Assembly: GCF_029784135.1 (NCBI RefSeq)
Contig: NC_073746.1
Span: 75,879,542 to 75,943,541, forward strand
Direction: 5' to 3'
DNA: 64,000 nucleotides
From: Toxorhynchites rutilus septentrionalis
Lineage: Eukaryota; Arthropoda; Insecta; Diptera; Culicidae
The notes below the pieces were generated by a model, which was given only the letters and a program-made list of their open reading frames with translations, made no database searches and was not told the origin of the DNA. A program made the position numbers and the translations under genes. Shown in pieces: positions 1 to 11,185 of this stretch (positions within the stretch are counted from its first letter, which is position 1; each line of letters starts with the position of its first letter).

Positions 1-1216
1 TGGTAAGTAGCTGTGACCACTTACACAAAACTTGTGCTCTACTTCATCGATGGGACAGCTATCATCCGCAACCAGATACATCCTCAAAAGAGTAAATTTA
101 ATATTTCGATTTTGGCCTCCACATACATCAGACCAGCAAATGAGCTTTTTAGCGGAAACATGCTCCTTAACGTAGTGTAGCAAACAAGAGCTTACCTGTA
201 ACAAAAATATAGGTTTACCAAAGTCAATAAGTTTAGATACACTACGAAAATATTTTTATCATTAAACTTGTGCTCCACGAGAAGCTATGCCTAGTATGCC
301 TCTCCTGTAGATAGTTTCGGCAGAGGAAAAGTTTTCTGTAGATCAAAACAAACGACGTGGCAGTCTTCCTGCTTCGCCACCTCAGAATCCCTTGCTCGCT
401 TTTTGCTGGCTAGTTCTGAAAGATCCTTTTGTACGTCAACAAACTTATTCCAAACCGTTATTCACTGCTAATCGATTCCATATACAAGGAATGCATTTTT
501 GTCATGTTCAGGCCGCTTGGTAAGTACATACTGTCCGGAGTGTCGCTTCTTCTATAGTGACTAGAGTATACTGGAAACGACTCTATGTGCATCCGTACTT
601 TTGTAACAGTTGTTTGTGGTGTTGTATTGATTGGTGGATATTTGCCTCGCTTATCTTCAAAACATCCAGAACTCGCCTTTTGTAGTGCACGATGGATTTT
701 GCCTAGAGTTAATACACAACGTAATGCAAACCGTTATGCTTGTAAATAATAACGCCTGGATTGGGGCCTCTTCCACTGATCTGAATCGGGAACTCTTGTA
801 CGTTGAACTTTTGAAACACGAGTTGATTGGGCAATAAATGCTATTTGTGTTTCCCACGAGGCTTTTCCGTAAAATTGTTTGAAATTTGACAGAGGTTGCT
901 CTAAAGAAATTTTGTTATTACAGTTTTTTGAGCAACCACACACGTAATTGGCTTGAATTTTCTTAGCCACAACTACCGCTCCTCGTGTGTTGATGTATGA
1001 TTCGCCTGCATTTCTATCACGTTTACGTAGGTTTTTTTTCCAAAATTGAGACTCAGCTCGTTTACGTTTTCTGAGACGCGGCGGTGAATCTACGTTGTCC
1101 TGATGAGAATCCGAGATTTGTTCATTTGTTCCATTACATTCTTGTTCTAAAATGTTATGATCGAAGATAATTTTAAAAAAAGGTCTGCCAAAGTGAACCA
1201 AGTCAAAAAATGTCAC
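1..1216 (-). pseudogene. Relic of a multi-copy arthropod family gene (WSD-CGGQNRN motif)
   Basis: Reading leftwards on the minus strand, a Lys/Arg-rich segment (RLRKRKRAESQFWKKNLRKR) is followed by GESYINTRG and a Cys-rich stretch (CGCSKNC) up to a stop at 734-736. The same frame then continues through KRGKYPPINTT and HIESFPVYSSHYRR to about 460. Further pieces in other frames read FVDVQKDLSELASKKRARD, then CFDLQKTFPLPKLSTGEAY. After a possible splice acceptor (AG ending at 196) comes HYVKEHVSAKKLICWSDVCGGQNRN to the window edge. I recognise this order of motifs from a widespread, poorly characterised insect family that looks transposon-derived; its function is not known to me. The in-frame stop, the frame changes and an apparent deletion near 455 make this copy a pseudogene. 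It continues beyond base 1. Confidence 0.6.
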
Positions 1217-1637
1217 CTAGAATATTATTGCCTCTAAAATTTCCGCTCTCCATAACCAAGTCTTTCTCATTAACATCCACCTTTTCATGTTGTGAGCCAA
1301 CATCTTCGTTTATTTCAAATTCAGAGTCTTTAAAAAATGAAAAACAAAATTAGGTAGCTGCTAGACACGCAAAACTTCATTATCTTTGCAGCCAGAGCGA
1401 ACCAAGAACATGCTCACTATTAACATTATATTATTACACAACACATTAATTTTTTGTAACGGCTCCTGAGTAATTTGATAGATAGTATTTATATTGTTTC
1501 ACTTTTGCGGTTTTGTCGAAATAATGTCTTAATAAATGAAAATAAATCAATTTAAAAATGCATTGTACTTGGTCGCAGACGTTTAAATTTGAGTTTTTTG
1601 AAAACCGAAAAATCACCGGAAATAGGGGTTTAAAAAA
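1217..1637. other. AT-rich spacer, no gene seen
   Basis: No reading frame with recognisable content. The stretch is rich in poly-A/T runs. Its right end (about 1580-1640) resembles, in inverted form, the T-rich segment at 2660-2740, so it may be repeat debris. Confidence 0.5.
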
Positions 1638-1790
1638 TGATGCCAAATGTCTTAAAATTGCATGACACGTCGAGATTTACAGTTATTTCAAAAGAAAATG
1701 TTTGTCAAAAATCGATTTTTCAGGCGGAAAAACGATCCAAGATAACTGAAAATATCGACGAGTAATGCAATTTTAAGATATTTGGCATCA
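1638..1790. repeat. Short foldback (about 50-bp inverted arms)
   Basis: The left arm begins TGATGCCAAATGTCTTAAAA at 1638. The right arm is its near reverse complement and ends TTTTAAGATATTTGGCATCA at 1790. The arms span about 50 bp each around a loop of about 50 bp. The shape suggests a small MITE; no TSD could be fixed because of flanking T runs. Confidence 0.65.
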
Positions 1791-2031
1791 ATTTTTTTTT
1801 TTTGAAAACCTCGACTTTCGGTGTTTTTTTGTTTTTCAAAAAAACTCTAATTTTAACGTTTGTGACACCAGTAAATGAAGCAAATCAACATTTCGTAGCA
1901 AGTTCCGAACGAAAAATCGAAATAACTATTTTTATTGGCACCCAATGTATGGTTTTGGGTGCGTTTCGTACTCCGAAAAAAAACTCCCAGAATGCCGATT
2001 TTTGACAAAAAAAAATTTCGAGATGACACTA

Positions 2032-2630
2032 CCGTTCTGAATCATATTTCGGACGCTTAAGGCATATGATGCAGAAGACAGATCTAAACTTTATGCACAG
2101 GTATTAAAAATTAGTTCAATATGCTTTTAAGCTTTCTACTTTTGTACCTATTTGACTGAAAACATAAAAAAAAATCATCGAATAAAATGCTTTTCGAATG
2201 AAGCGAAAAAAAATCAAACTTCGGACACTAAATCAAATTTCGAACACTTTATTTTGTAATTTTTGGGACGAAAATTACATTACACTTGATTAAATTTTAT
2301 AGTCAACTGCGAAACACTTACCAAACAATCACAGTAAACTGTTAATGATGATGAGAAATGATGAAACACGGGAGAAATTCAAATATTTATGAACGGGTAA
2401 ATTCTACGTGCTCGCGCTAAGTAAACGTCAAACACAAACGATAATGAGTAGTGTTGTAAGATTTCTGCCGATTATGTTATAATTCAAATGTAGTTCTCAT
2501 GTGAATTGATAGTGAAACCAAGGGATTACTTCAAAGAACCAATTGTAATTTTAATTTGCTAGTTATATCATCAGTGCATTAAGCAATTAAAGATATTAGA
2601 ACAAAGTGTCCGAAATATGATTCGGAACGG
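2032..2630. mobile_element. 599-bp MITE with TA target duplication (copy 1)
   Basis: Terminal inverted repeats of about 27 bp: left CCGTTCTGAATCATATTTCG, right its reverse complement with two mismatches. TA dinucleotides flank both ends (2030-2031 and 2631-2632), as expected for a non-autonomous Tc1/mariner/pogo-type element. No coding capacity. A second copy lies inverted at about 59660-60236, sharing long internal stretches. The terminal TTCGGAC words also occur as subterminal repeats (GTCCGAA). Confidence 0.8.
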
Positions 2631-2860
2631 TAGATCCCGATGATCCATGCAATTTCAAGACAACTTTTTTTTCGAAACCCCCATTTCCTTTACTCCCCCC
2701 TTGAGTGATTTTTCGATTTTCAAAAAACTCAAACTTTGACCGCTTTGTGCCACTCTCCCTCAAGTCCGATTAAGCTGATATTTTGCATAGAGTGGTTTTT
2801 CGAGGTGGTGAACATTTTTTATGGGGTAACTTTCTAGATGTCTCGAATCTGCTATGTGTA
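2631..2860. other. Spacer between MITE and CR1-like relic
   Basis: T-rich, low-complexity DNA with no supported gene. It may include the decayed downstream part of the adjacent minus-strand retrotransposon. Confidence 0.4.
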
Positions 2861-4570
2861 TTAGGCAGATTGAAGCTGTCTTCCACAGCTTCGGGAATAC
2901 ACTATGTGACGGAGAGATTTATTGAAAATCGTTGAAAGCGGCTTTTTTAGAGACTCTGCACATTCTTTCAGGAACAACGGTGGTAGATTGTCGGTCCCAG
3001 GTCCCTTAGAAGCGTCGAGTTTTCTCAAAGTAGTACAAATTTCAAATTCTGTTATGTTGGAAAGCTGTAAATTCACATCAAAAGCAGGACAGCCTCTAAT
3101 ACTGACAGACGAAAATGCCGCTGAGTTAGTGCTATGTACGCTTTCGAAGAAATCAACGATCAGAAATCAGCTACACCGATCGAGGAATCAGCAGTCTTAT
3201 CTCTCAACGTCATCTCAGTGGGGAATTGTTTAAAGCCTTTACGATTGCGTACATCCTTCCAAAAAGCAGAGAGATTTTGCTTCGCGGTCATCTCCATGTG
3301 ATCAATGTAGCTACGAAACGATGCAATTTGGCAATCGTTGTACAGGGCTTCAATCGAACGAAGATGATTGCGATTATCGTCTGTCCTTGCTCGAATGCTA
3401 GATCGAGTATCCGACCATTTGAATTTAATAGGCTGTTGATTTGGTGTGGACCAGAAGCAACCATAGTTTCGATCAGCACAATCTCTTGTTCAGAAGATGC
3501 GTTAGATGGCAGCAATTCTTTGAAATCATTAGACGAGGAAGATTGTAATCTCCGACTACAACGATCTCGTCAGAGTCCGCAATACGTTCGCGGAGCTGTT
3601 GAATTCCGCAACTTACAACTCAAAGAGGCTTTAACCGCAATCAAAACTCCGCCGCCACGTTGAAGGGCACTGGTGGCAGGACTCGAAATCACAGGGCGAT
3701 AGTTTGAGAAATAGATCCTGTGTTTTAGTACGGATGGTAGACGGATTTTTGTAGTAAATCGTCAAGTATTTAGAGTAAGCGTCAGACGAACAAAATGGAT
3801 GGTTTCGTAGATCGGATGAATGTATGTCTAGGTTGGAACTTGTTGATTGGGCTGGAGTTGCAATAGGTTCAAGGAGGCAAATTCTCTAAATTCAATTCCT
3901 TGCGGCCAGGTGGTGGGATCCATTGCTTTGGATTTGAGGTTCTAAGGAATACTCACTTTGAAGGACACAAATAATAGTGAAGATGGCAGTTTTCCTCTTG
4001 GAATCAATGATTTTGTCCTCCTTTTGCAAGCATTCCTTAGCGAGATTTTAAATGTCTAACTCATACATTCCAGGTGAAGTTCTGGTTAAATACACCTCAA
4101 ACTTGTCATCTGGCCTCATTGTTGATCCCTCGAAGGTGCCACCTGCGAATTGTCCAGTTCCACGAACATTTTTTTTTTGGCTGATCATTTTGGTCCGAGA
4201 CATCCTCGTCGCGAGTGCGCTTGGGTGTGATGCCGCGAACTTTAAATTGAAGATTACGGGGAATTGGTGAAAGCACATCTGGAGATAATTTGTTGAAGCC
4301 TCCTTGAATTTCCTGCTTCAACTCAGCGATAAGACTGGTTTTTATTTCAACCTTTAGCTCTTCACCCACCTTTTGATACGTTTCCCTCATTTCGTGTGTG
4401 GCAGCATTTGTAGACGCTATGGCGTTTTTAAAGCGAACGTACTTCATCAAGTCGGTGTATCCTTGGCAGAACCAGAAGACAAAAGAATTTCCGCAGATGT
4501 CTCTGTAAAACGTTTCAGACAAACCTGTAATGGAAAGTTGCTTTGCAAAAACCGTCACATACCACTTCAT
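2861..4570 (-). mobile_element. CR1-like non-LTR retrotransposon relic
   Basis: Three blocks lie in the right order on the minus strand. Block 1 (4570-4106) is ORF1-like: LSETFYRDICGNSFVFWFCQ, a PHD-type C-terminus, then a charged, probably coiled-coil stretch (KVGEELKVEIKTSLIAELKQ). Block 2 (3515-3288) is an endonuclease piece with LPSNASSEQE and RILDLAFEQG. Block 3 (3076-2861) is the RT entry region, LRKLDASKGPGTDNLPPLFL. Blocks 2 and 3 match the corresponding parts of the element at 62.4-64 kb (same LPSNASSEQE decapeptide; KLDASKG), so both belong to one broad family. Frameshifts and loss of the RT core and 3' end make it dead. Clade assignment to CR1 is by recall of PHD-bearing ORF1s. Confidence 0.7.
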
Positions 4571-6000
4571 TCTTTGATGATTACGGCTAAACCGGGCACA
4601 CTGGTTTTGACAGATATGAAAGTGGCTGTTCCGTGGTAGTACTCACACAGGCTCAATCAAGTGGTAATGATGCTTAGTGTGTGTTTGGGAGTAACACCCT
4701 TGCTACAGTCCTGATCCGGGATTCTGCCGAAGACCGATCGCAAGGCAAAACATCACATGGGATGGAACACATACAAGCAGCGATCGCAAGCAGTAAATTC
4801 TGCGGAGCAGAATCAGTCCAGTTCGATACACTAAGGATACAGATTTATGTGTTAATGTTATGTCTATTTTGTAAATGGTTATGTTAAAATAAATTGTAAT
4901 ATTGTGAATTTCATGGATTGTAAATAAGTGCACTACTATTTGGTTAAATTTAATGTGTCAAATGTACATTCCAACGACTTTTGCACCTGAAGGAAGAAAG
5001 AAGACGGTGTATTGTTTGCCATTGATACTGTGTGAAATGCAGTTCTGCTCGAATGTTGTTTTACCGACGGCAATAGGAAGTTTGTGGTTTGGGAAATGGA
5101 TTTCCCTTCGATGTTGGGGGCCTGTAATAGAGTTATCGAAGTTTTATGGGTAGGTTCCCCAACATTATGGTCCTTCGAACCGGATTTGAAGTGAATCAAA
5201 AATAACATTGGAACAATAAACTTTGTGTTGAGAGCGACCCTTCTTTGTGCCGTTGGTCATTGGACTCACGAGTGGAAGGCTGCATCGCCGCCACATCACC
5301 GTGATGATAATGACGGTTTTGTTCCGCGAAATAATTGTGGGATGTGAAATTTGTCCAAACCCGCCACATTTGTAAGAAAAAATGTGAAAGTACAGTCAGA
5401 GTGTCGTTAAGACTAATTGGGACGTGTCTGCCAATCGATATTTGTGGTGGACCCGGATTAAGTTTTGTGTTGTCGACGTAAATTACAATTTTATGATACT
5501 GGATCAATTTGTGTAATGAGTTCAAAAAATGAACGAAGTTCGAATTAAATGGAACAATCACTTGCCATTGCGATCATCTAATTGTGGAATTGTTGTTCGC
5601 GATTATATGAATTCTTGTTTTGGAATGTGTCTTGGGAAATAATTCGAACGAGTGTGGAACGGATCAATATTACGAGAGCGCATTACGTTTAACGCTTTGG
5701 AAGGTGGTTGACTGAGGCTAGCTGCAATATCTCTAGGAATGGAGTAGCGTTATACATGAGTTGGATTACGATCACGGAATTGACTTCTCCGAATACAATT
5801 TGGAAAATTCATCTCATTTTCGAGAAATTTGGAGGCTACACATAGCGGATATCATTTGGATTAATTATCACTGGGAATACAGGACAATTGTCCGCTGACA
5901 CGGAGCTGACACGGGTTTCTGTTGTTCGTTTGCCTTTGAGGCAACCGTACAATTGGACCACCATTAAATATGCGCATTGGGTATTCTTTTTCATCACGAT
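4571..6000. other. Unrecognised 1.4-kb region
   Basis: Several open frames of 60-120 codons occur on both strands but overlap each other and show no domain I recognise. The part from 5800 may be leader sequence of the BEL/Pao relic that follows; I could not define an LTR. Confidence 0.4.
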
Positions 6001-6330
6001 CGGCGGACATTTTGGGTTCAACTGTTATTTCTCTCGGTAAGAAATAACAGTATGTGCTCCGTCGAGGCGCGGAGTTTTTTGGATATTACACTGGCATTCT
6101 ATTTTTTTATCCCACACTAAACTGTTTGGAGTTCGATCTCTCGGCAAATTATTGATGCGACACATTTGGTGGATTTTGGACGAATATTGTGGAGGTTGTT
6201 TGTTGGTACAAGACGTTAGAGGAATTGAAGTTATCCCGCACAATCGGCGGGTGTTGGGTTCAACTGTTATTTTCTCTAGGTAATATAATCAGTGTATTGT
6301 CCACCGAAGCTAGGCATTCCGGATAGTACA
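6001..6330. repeat. Imperfect direct repeat, about 242 bp apart
   Basis: A segment starting CGGCGGACATTTTGGGTTCA at 6001 recurs as CGGCGGGTGTTGGGTTCAAC at about 6243. Similarity continues for about 80 bp, through a T-rich run and a GTCGAGG/ACCGAAG segment. It lies just upstream of a BEL/Pao gag relic, so it could be a duplicated piece of LTR or leader. That link is inference from position only. Confidence 0.5.
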
Positions 6331-6445
6331 TAGGTGTTCTCTCCTCACTCCAGCATTTATCATCACCAACGGATGTTCGCCTGATTCGTCCGATAGCACC
6401 ATGCCTGCCATAGCTGAATCTATCAACACGCGGTTTCCATCGCTG

Positions 6446-7056
6446 AGGTATCTGAAGGTGAAGTTGCGGGATGTTCAATCGTCTTTGACCGACATTTGGC
6501 GCTTCGTGAAGAACTTCAGTGGTGACGTCAGTATTTCGGAATTGGAGATTCGCTTGGAGAAGCTGGATTAGTTGAAGGATCAGTTTGGAGAGGTACTGGT
6601 CGAAGTCAGGGTCCATGATGACTTCGAAGACTCAGACGGACTGGATACGGAACGGCAGGAGCTTAGCGACCACTACTACGAGCGAAGTCATTCTTAGTGG
6701 ATAAATTGAAGGATTCCACCCGGGCTGGAAGATAATCTGGGGACAATCTGGGTACATTGGACCGAGTACGTCTGGCCCAAATGACGCTGCGAACTTTCAG
6801 TGGAAACGGGCAAGAATGGCTGAGCTTCAAGGATTTATTCACTTCGCTGATCCATTCTAGAGGAAACTTGCCGGAAATAGAGAAACTCTACTACTTGAAG
6901 GGTTGTCTTCTAGCAGAGCCAAGGTGGCTAATCGACTCCCTCCAAACTACAGCTGGGAACTACCAAATTGCCTGGAATATGCTTTTGGGACGTTATGATA
7001 ACAGTGGATTTTGGAGAAACAATCGGAGGTTTAACACGGATCTGGACACCAACTGA
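6446..7056 (+). pseudogene. BEL/Pao LTR retrotransposon gag relic
   Basis: From 6446 the frame reads RYLKVKLRDVQSSLTDIWRF, then a stop at 6569-6571, then VHDDFEDSDGLDTERQELSD. After a frame change, 6757-7056 encodes LRTFSGNGQEWLSFKDLFTS and EKLYYLKGCLLAEPRWLIDS and NYQIAWNMLLGRYDN. This is the layout of the BEL/Pao gag N-terminal region followed by the DUF1759 capsid-like domain (FSG..EW..F.DLF..LI....L....KL.YLK..L). The copy ends soon after the DUF1759 segment; protease, RT and integrase are not seen downstream. Two in-frame stops and one frameshift make it non-functional. Confidence 0.75.
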
Positions 7057-7060
7057 GGAT

Positions 7061-7746
7061 TAGCATTTATTTTCGAAGGTAATGCTACATGTTGGTGTAT
7101 GTCTGGCCGAAGCTCGTTACTAACGTACTCCTTAGTAACGCGCATATTTCGACATCATTTTCTTGTATGCCTGGAGTGACCTGCTGGACCTAGTAGAGCA
7201 CTTCTTCTTTAATCTACCGTTGTTGGAGCGTTTTTCTGGCTAACCAAATTGTCTACGGACCGGCGAAGTGGCGTGAAGAGGAAGCAGCAAACCTGCCCAT
7301 AAAACTTCAATAACTTTATTACAGGCCTTCATAATGTTGAAACGCGAAAATGATAATAATCAATCGTAGCGAAATGAAAAATATGATCTGGTTGGTACTC
7401 CAGCTGTATGTTTCGGGTCACGGAATGAAAAAAAGAAGAGCAGCAGCGGGTGACATATATTGTCGCGGGTTGGTACAGGTACTACCAGAAACTACGCGAG
7501 AAAACAACTTTTTCGTTGGACAGCTGTGGTCGGAAAACCCCACATGACCAAAAAATCCACTTCAAGTTGTAGCAGTTTCGCAGATTCTCTAGCTTCCCGC
7601 TCAACATATTTTTGTATCCCTTATGCTTTAAGAGTAAAACAAATAAGAGCAAACTAATGAATTTTCAGGCCAAATAACACATTTCTATGTCTTCTATCTG
7701 TGTAAATAAAAATGGAATGAAAAAAATGAAAAATTCTATCGTCATA
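7061..7746. other. Unrecognised spacer
   Basis: No supported gene. A short inverted repeat (GTTACTAACG ... CTTAGTAAC, about 7108-7139) is the only structure noticed. Overlapping 65-codon frames at 7350-7657 have no recognisable content. Confidence 0.4.
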
Positions 7747-8562
7747 AAATCCCAAATTCATCTAAGCCAGAAGATCGTAGAACAGTTAACATGTTACCAA
7801 TGTACGAGAAAATCCTAGAAATAGTAGTCAAAGAACAGCTCTTGGAGCATATAACTAAAAGCGGGATTTTGGTTGATGAACAATCTGGATTCACGAAACA
7901 CCATTCGTGTGAAACGGCCTTGCATTTGTTGCCATTGAAATGCTATCGAGAAAAAGAATATTAGCTTTCCAGTTATTTTGTAGCAACATCTGCATTAAAT
8001 TGGTTTGAGAGTTACCTCTGCGGGCGAACACAGATCAATAGGTTTAGAGATTGTAGATCGTCGACGGAACCAGTTGATTTGGGTATCCCTCAAGGAAGTA
8101 TTCTGGGGTCATTATTGTTTCTGACACTAAACTATAGCGACGTGAACTTGTTTGCTGACGACACAGTGTTATTCGTTGTGGCAAATACTTTGGAAGATGG
8201 TTACATAAAAATGAATCATGAACTGCAAAATCTAGATGACTGGTTAAAGTGGAAGAAGCTAAAATTAAACATTAATAAAACTAAGTACTTGATTGTATCG
8301 ACACGTGTTATTGAAAATAACAACTACAATATAACGATCGATGGACAATCAGTAGAGAGGGTGTCATCAATAAAATATCTTGGTGTTATTTTAGATGAAA
8401 CACTGCACTTTAACGAACAGATAAACTACTCAATAAAGAAAGCAACTCAAAGATACGGAGTACTTTGTAGAATAAATCGATTTCTGACCTTTGAAAGTAA
8501 CATGACGATCTACAAAGCATTGATTGCAAACAGGAGACAAAAGCAACGAATGCCAATTCTAT
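7747..8562 (+). pseudogene. Non-LTR retrotransposon RT relic
   Basis: The frame begins with the RT fingers region (RRTVNMLPMYEKILEIVVKE, then DEQSGFTKHHSCETALHLL). The section that should hold catalytic motif A is missing. It resumes at about 7990 with ALNWFESYLCGRTQ, and from 8079 GIPQGSILGSLLF, the catalytic LFADDTVLF box, and LKLNINKTKYLIVSTR / SIKYLGVILDETLHFNEQIN. It ends near 8560. The protein type is that of the CR1/Jockey group of non-LTR elements; exact clade uncertain. Loss of motif A by internal deletion makes it inactive. Confidence 0.75.
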
Positions 8563-9610
8563 AAAACAAAGTCTTTGAAAAAAGTATGGATGAATATCAA
8601 CTTCTGTTGAAAGTATGCCTCGACGCTGTTCTCATGTTGCTGTATACAACATATTCGGGAAGTACACCTGCAGTATTGTCTTTTTGCCCATCTGCCTTAG
8701 ATTCTGCAAAAATCATGGAATATTTATTTTATCCATTTTGTAGGTGGTAATAACAATTTCTTGCAACATTCAATTCTACAATCCATTCTGATCTCCTCGA
8801 TTTAATAATGACCGCGGGAAAGAACTTGTGGCGGGCAAGTCTGGGGACATTCACATTACGAATTTTCACTCTATCGTAGAAAAAACGGAACTGTAGCAAT
8901 CGAATGACAATGCTCATAAGATACAGTCCTGCTCTATATTTGTAAGCATTTTCTCTTCAGAATTGAGCAATGACCAAACAGTAATTTGGCGATACCATTT
9001 TTCCAGCAAGTATTTGGTGAATAGCACGAATTAATGCTGCATCATGCATAATGTGTAAATGAAAAACATCCATATTTGTCATCTTAACCGATTCTTTTCT
9101 CACGGGCCATGACCATAATTTCGTTATCCATATCGCTTTTGTTCAAAAACTAACCGCAGCCTTCAATTCACATTCCACATTTAATCAGCTTCCTTGGTTC
9201 CACACAGGGACCCTAATAATATACGTATACATTATAGCCGATAGCAAAGTCAATAAAGCATCGAATAAATATAGCGACTAGCGAAGCATTGATAAGGTTG
9301 AAATCAATAGGCTTCTGATGGCATCTGACACGGTAGTTACGCTTCTTGGATACAATTTCGGCACCGTCTTGGTTTGGGAGACTATTAGGAACACACGATG
9401 CTTTAGGTTAGCCAACATAGCAGATGCTGTGGGAAGGTGAAGCCAGGCTGAGTTGATGCAGTGGCGAGCAAACAAATATACTTCCGGAAGGCTGCTTTTC
9501 TCCCCCAGTGCCCTAGACCACCTCACCCGGCTGTACATAAACATGTATCGGTAACATGGAGTCAGCATCTAAGCGCGCGCGAATGGTGAACGAGGAACCG
9601 AGCCCTCAAG
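8563..9610. other. Unrecognised spacer
   Basis: About 1 kb without a supported gene or repeat. A 96-codon minus-strand frame (9278-9568) shows no domain I recognise. Confidence 0.4.
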
Positions 9611-9656
9611 GTGTATATAAATTCACTCCCATGCCAGAAAGCATATGCTTTCTGGC
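9611..9656 (+). promoter_or_regulatory. TATA-like box followed by a perfect 24-bp palindrome
   Basis: GTGTATATAAATTC at about 9611 resembles a strong TATA box. Only about 13 bp after it, 9633-9656 is a perfect palindrome: GCCAGAAAGCAT followed directly by its reverse complement. On transcription from this TATA box the palindrome would fall around or just before the expected start site (about 30 bp downstream). No coding exon could be tied to it, so promoter function is only a possibility. The palindrome itself is seen directly. Confidence 0.35.
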
Positions 9657-11185
9657 TCGGGAAGAAAGCCTTTGATCCTTTCAACGGGATGATTTCTGTT
9701 CTCGCTTGTTGCTGGGAAATCAATAGTATCTAACAATTTGGATTTATTATATCAGAGGAGAGTATTCGTGGTGGAAAGCGAAACGTGCTAATGGGTTTAT
9801 GCCGAGTGTTTATTCACCGTCGTGTATTCATCGCAATCCTAGTTTAGAGACCTTCGTTTTTTCCTTCAATGTTAATATATTACTTTTTCATGGAATCATA
9901 GCGATCCAAAGCATACCTCTAAATAAATCATAAGAATTATACATATAACAGTTCCATTCGTTCTAATGTTTGTATTTTACAAAAAAGGACGTTGCTTCAA
10001 TTTTGTTTGAATTTGAATCAACGTAGGTCATCGAATTGTAAGGCTTCTTGCCTGAAAATTTTATAGAAAAATTGTTCGTAGAAAGTTGTCACATCAAAGA
10101 AAAGAAAAATCAAATTTCATCAGAATATCCAAATGTTCTTCAGGTCATCGGGTCAGGTCATCGGTAGAGGTCACAAAAACTGCTGAATATTGATATTCAA
10201 TGTCTAAAGAATAACTCAATTAGTTCACTTAATCCATTTATGTATGATGGAGTTTTACGCGAAGGAGGGAAAAAAAGATGTTCAAATTGCCATTTAAAGT
10301 CAAGCATCAGTGCATTCTTCCCAAACATCACATCATCGGTCACATAGCCTCCCACATCGAAAATCTGTACATTGGTCCGAGCAAACTTCATTCTGCACTA
10401 CATGAGGATTCAGATTCGTTTCCATATACATATTAGAGAATGATTCATAGATTTCATGAAAAGTTTATTACTTTGCCATAACCATTTGCGCTTTTTTAAT
10501 CTTTCATACAACTCTGGGAATCGGATGCAATTAAGGATTCGGTGATAGAACGTGTGTGAAATGAAATTTTAATAGCATGATAATTTGGTTTAAATTTTGC
10601 GCAGAAAATCGTTGATCTTGGCATACTGCAAAGTCTCCAGACTGAGATCCATCATTAAACACAAATTTAAAAAATCACAGAGCTTTTTTTAGAATTTCTT
10701 TTGAAAATTAGCATTGATCATAATATTATTCAAAACGAGCTCACGATAAATCTATGTTTGGTTTCTTTCCAATCCATGGACAAATCGTTTGAAAACCACG
10801 ACGAAAAAAACATTTAATGTTTAATTGATATTTATCCAGTGTTTTAAAGTATCGAAGCTAATAGAGGTCGAGAAGAATAGTGATTTATGATTTCCATATT
10901 TCCGGGAATTAGAGGGTGATTCGCAAATGATTGGATTTTTATCCCATATGGACGGTGTTCAGTCAGACCGGTCAAGGTAACAAAACAAGAAAACATAGTG
11001 AATAGTGGCAAACAATTAAGGATTTCCTGCATTCTACTGTTATCAGACCACACTAATGTTGCAAATAGTAAGGAATATGGCATAAATTCGTTTTGAATGT
11101 TCAGCAAAAACTGAAAGTAGTATTCTTCCCATCGTTCTTCAATGAACACGGAAAAGTAATTCGTATTAAAACATAATGTGTAGGA
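9657..11185. other. Unrecognised AT-rich spacer
   Basis: No supported gene. At 10954-10974 there is a GGTGTTCAGTCAGACCGG word that matches the terminal repeat of the MITE at 30862-31110, so a MITE end may lie here. No partner end was found. Confidence 0.4.
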
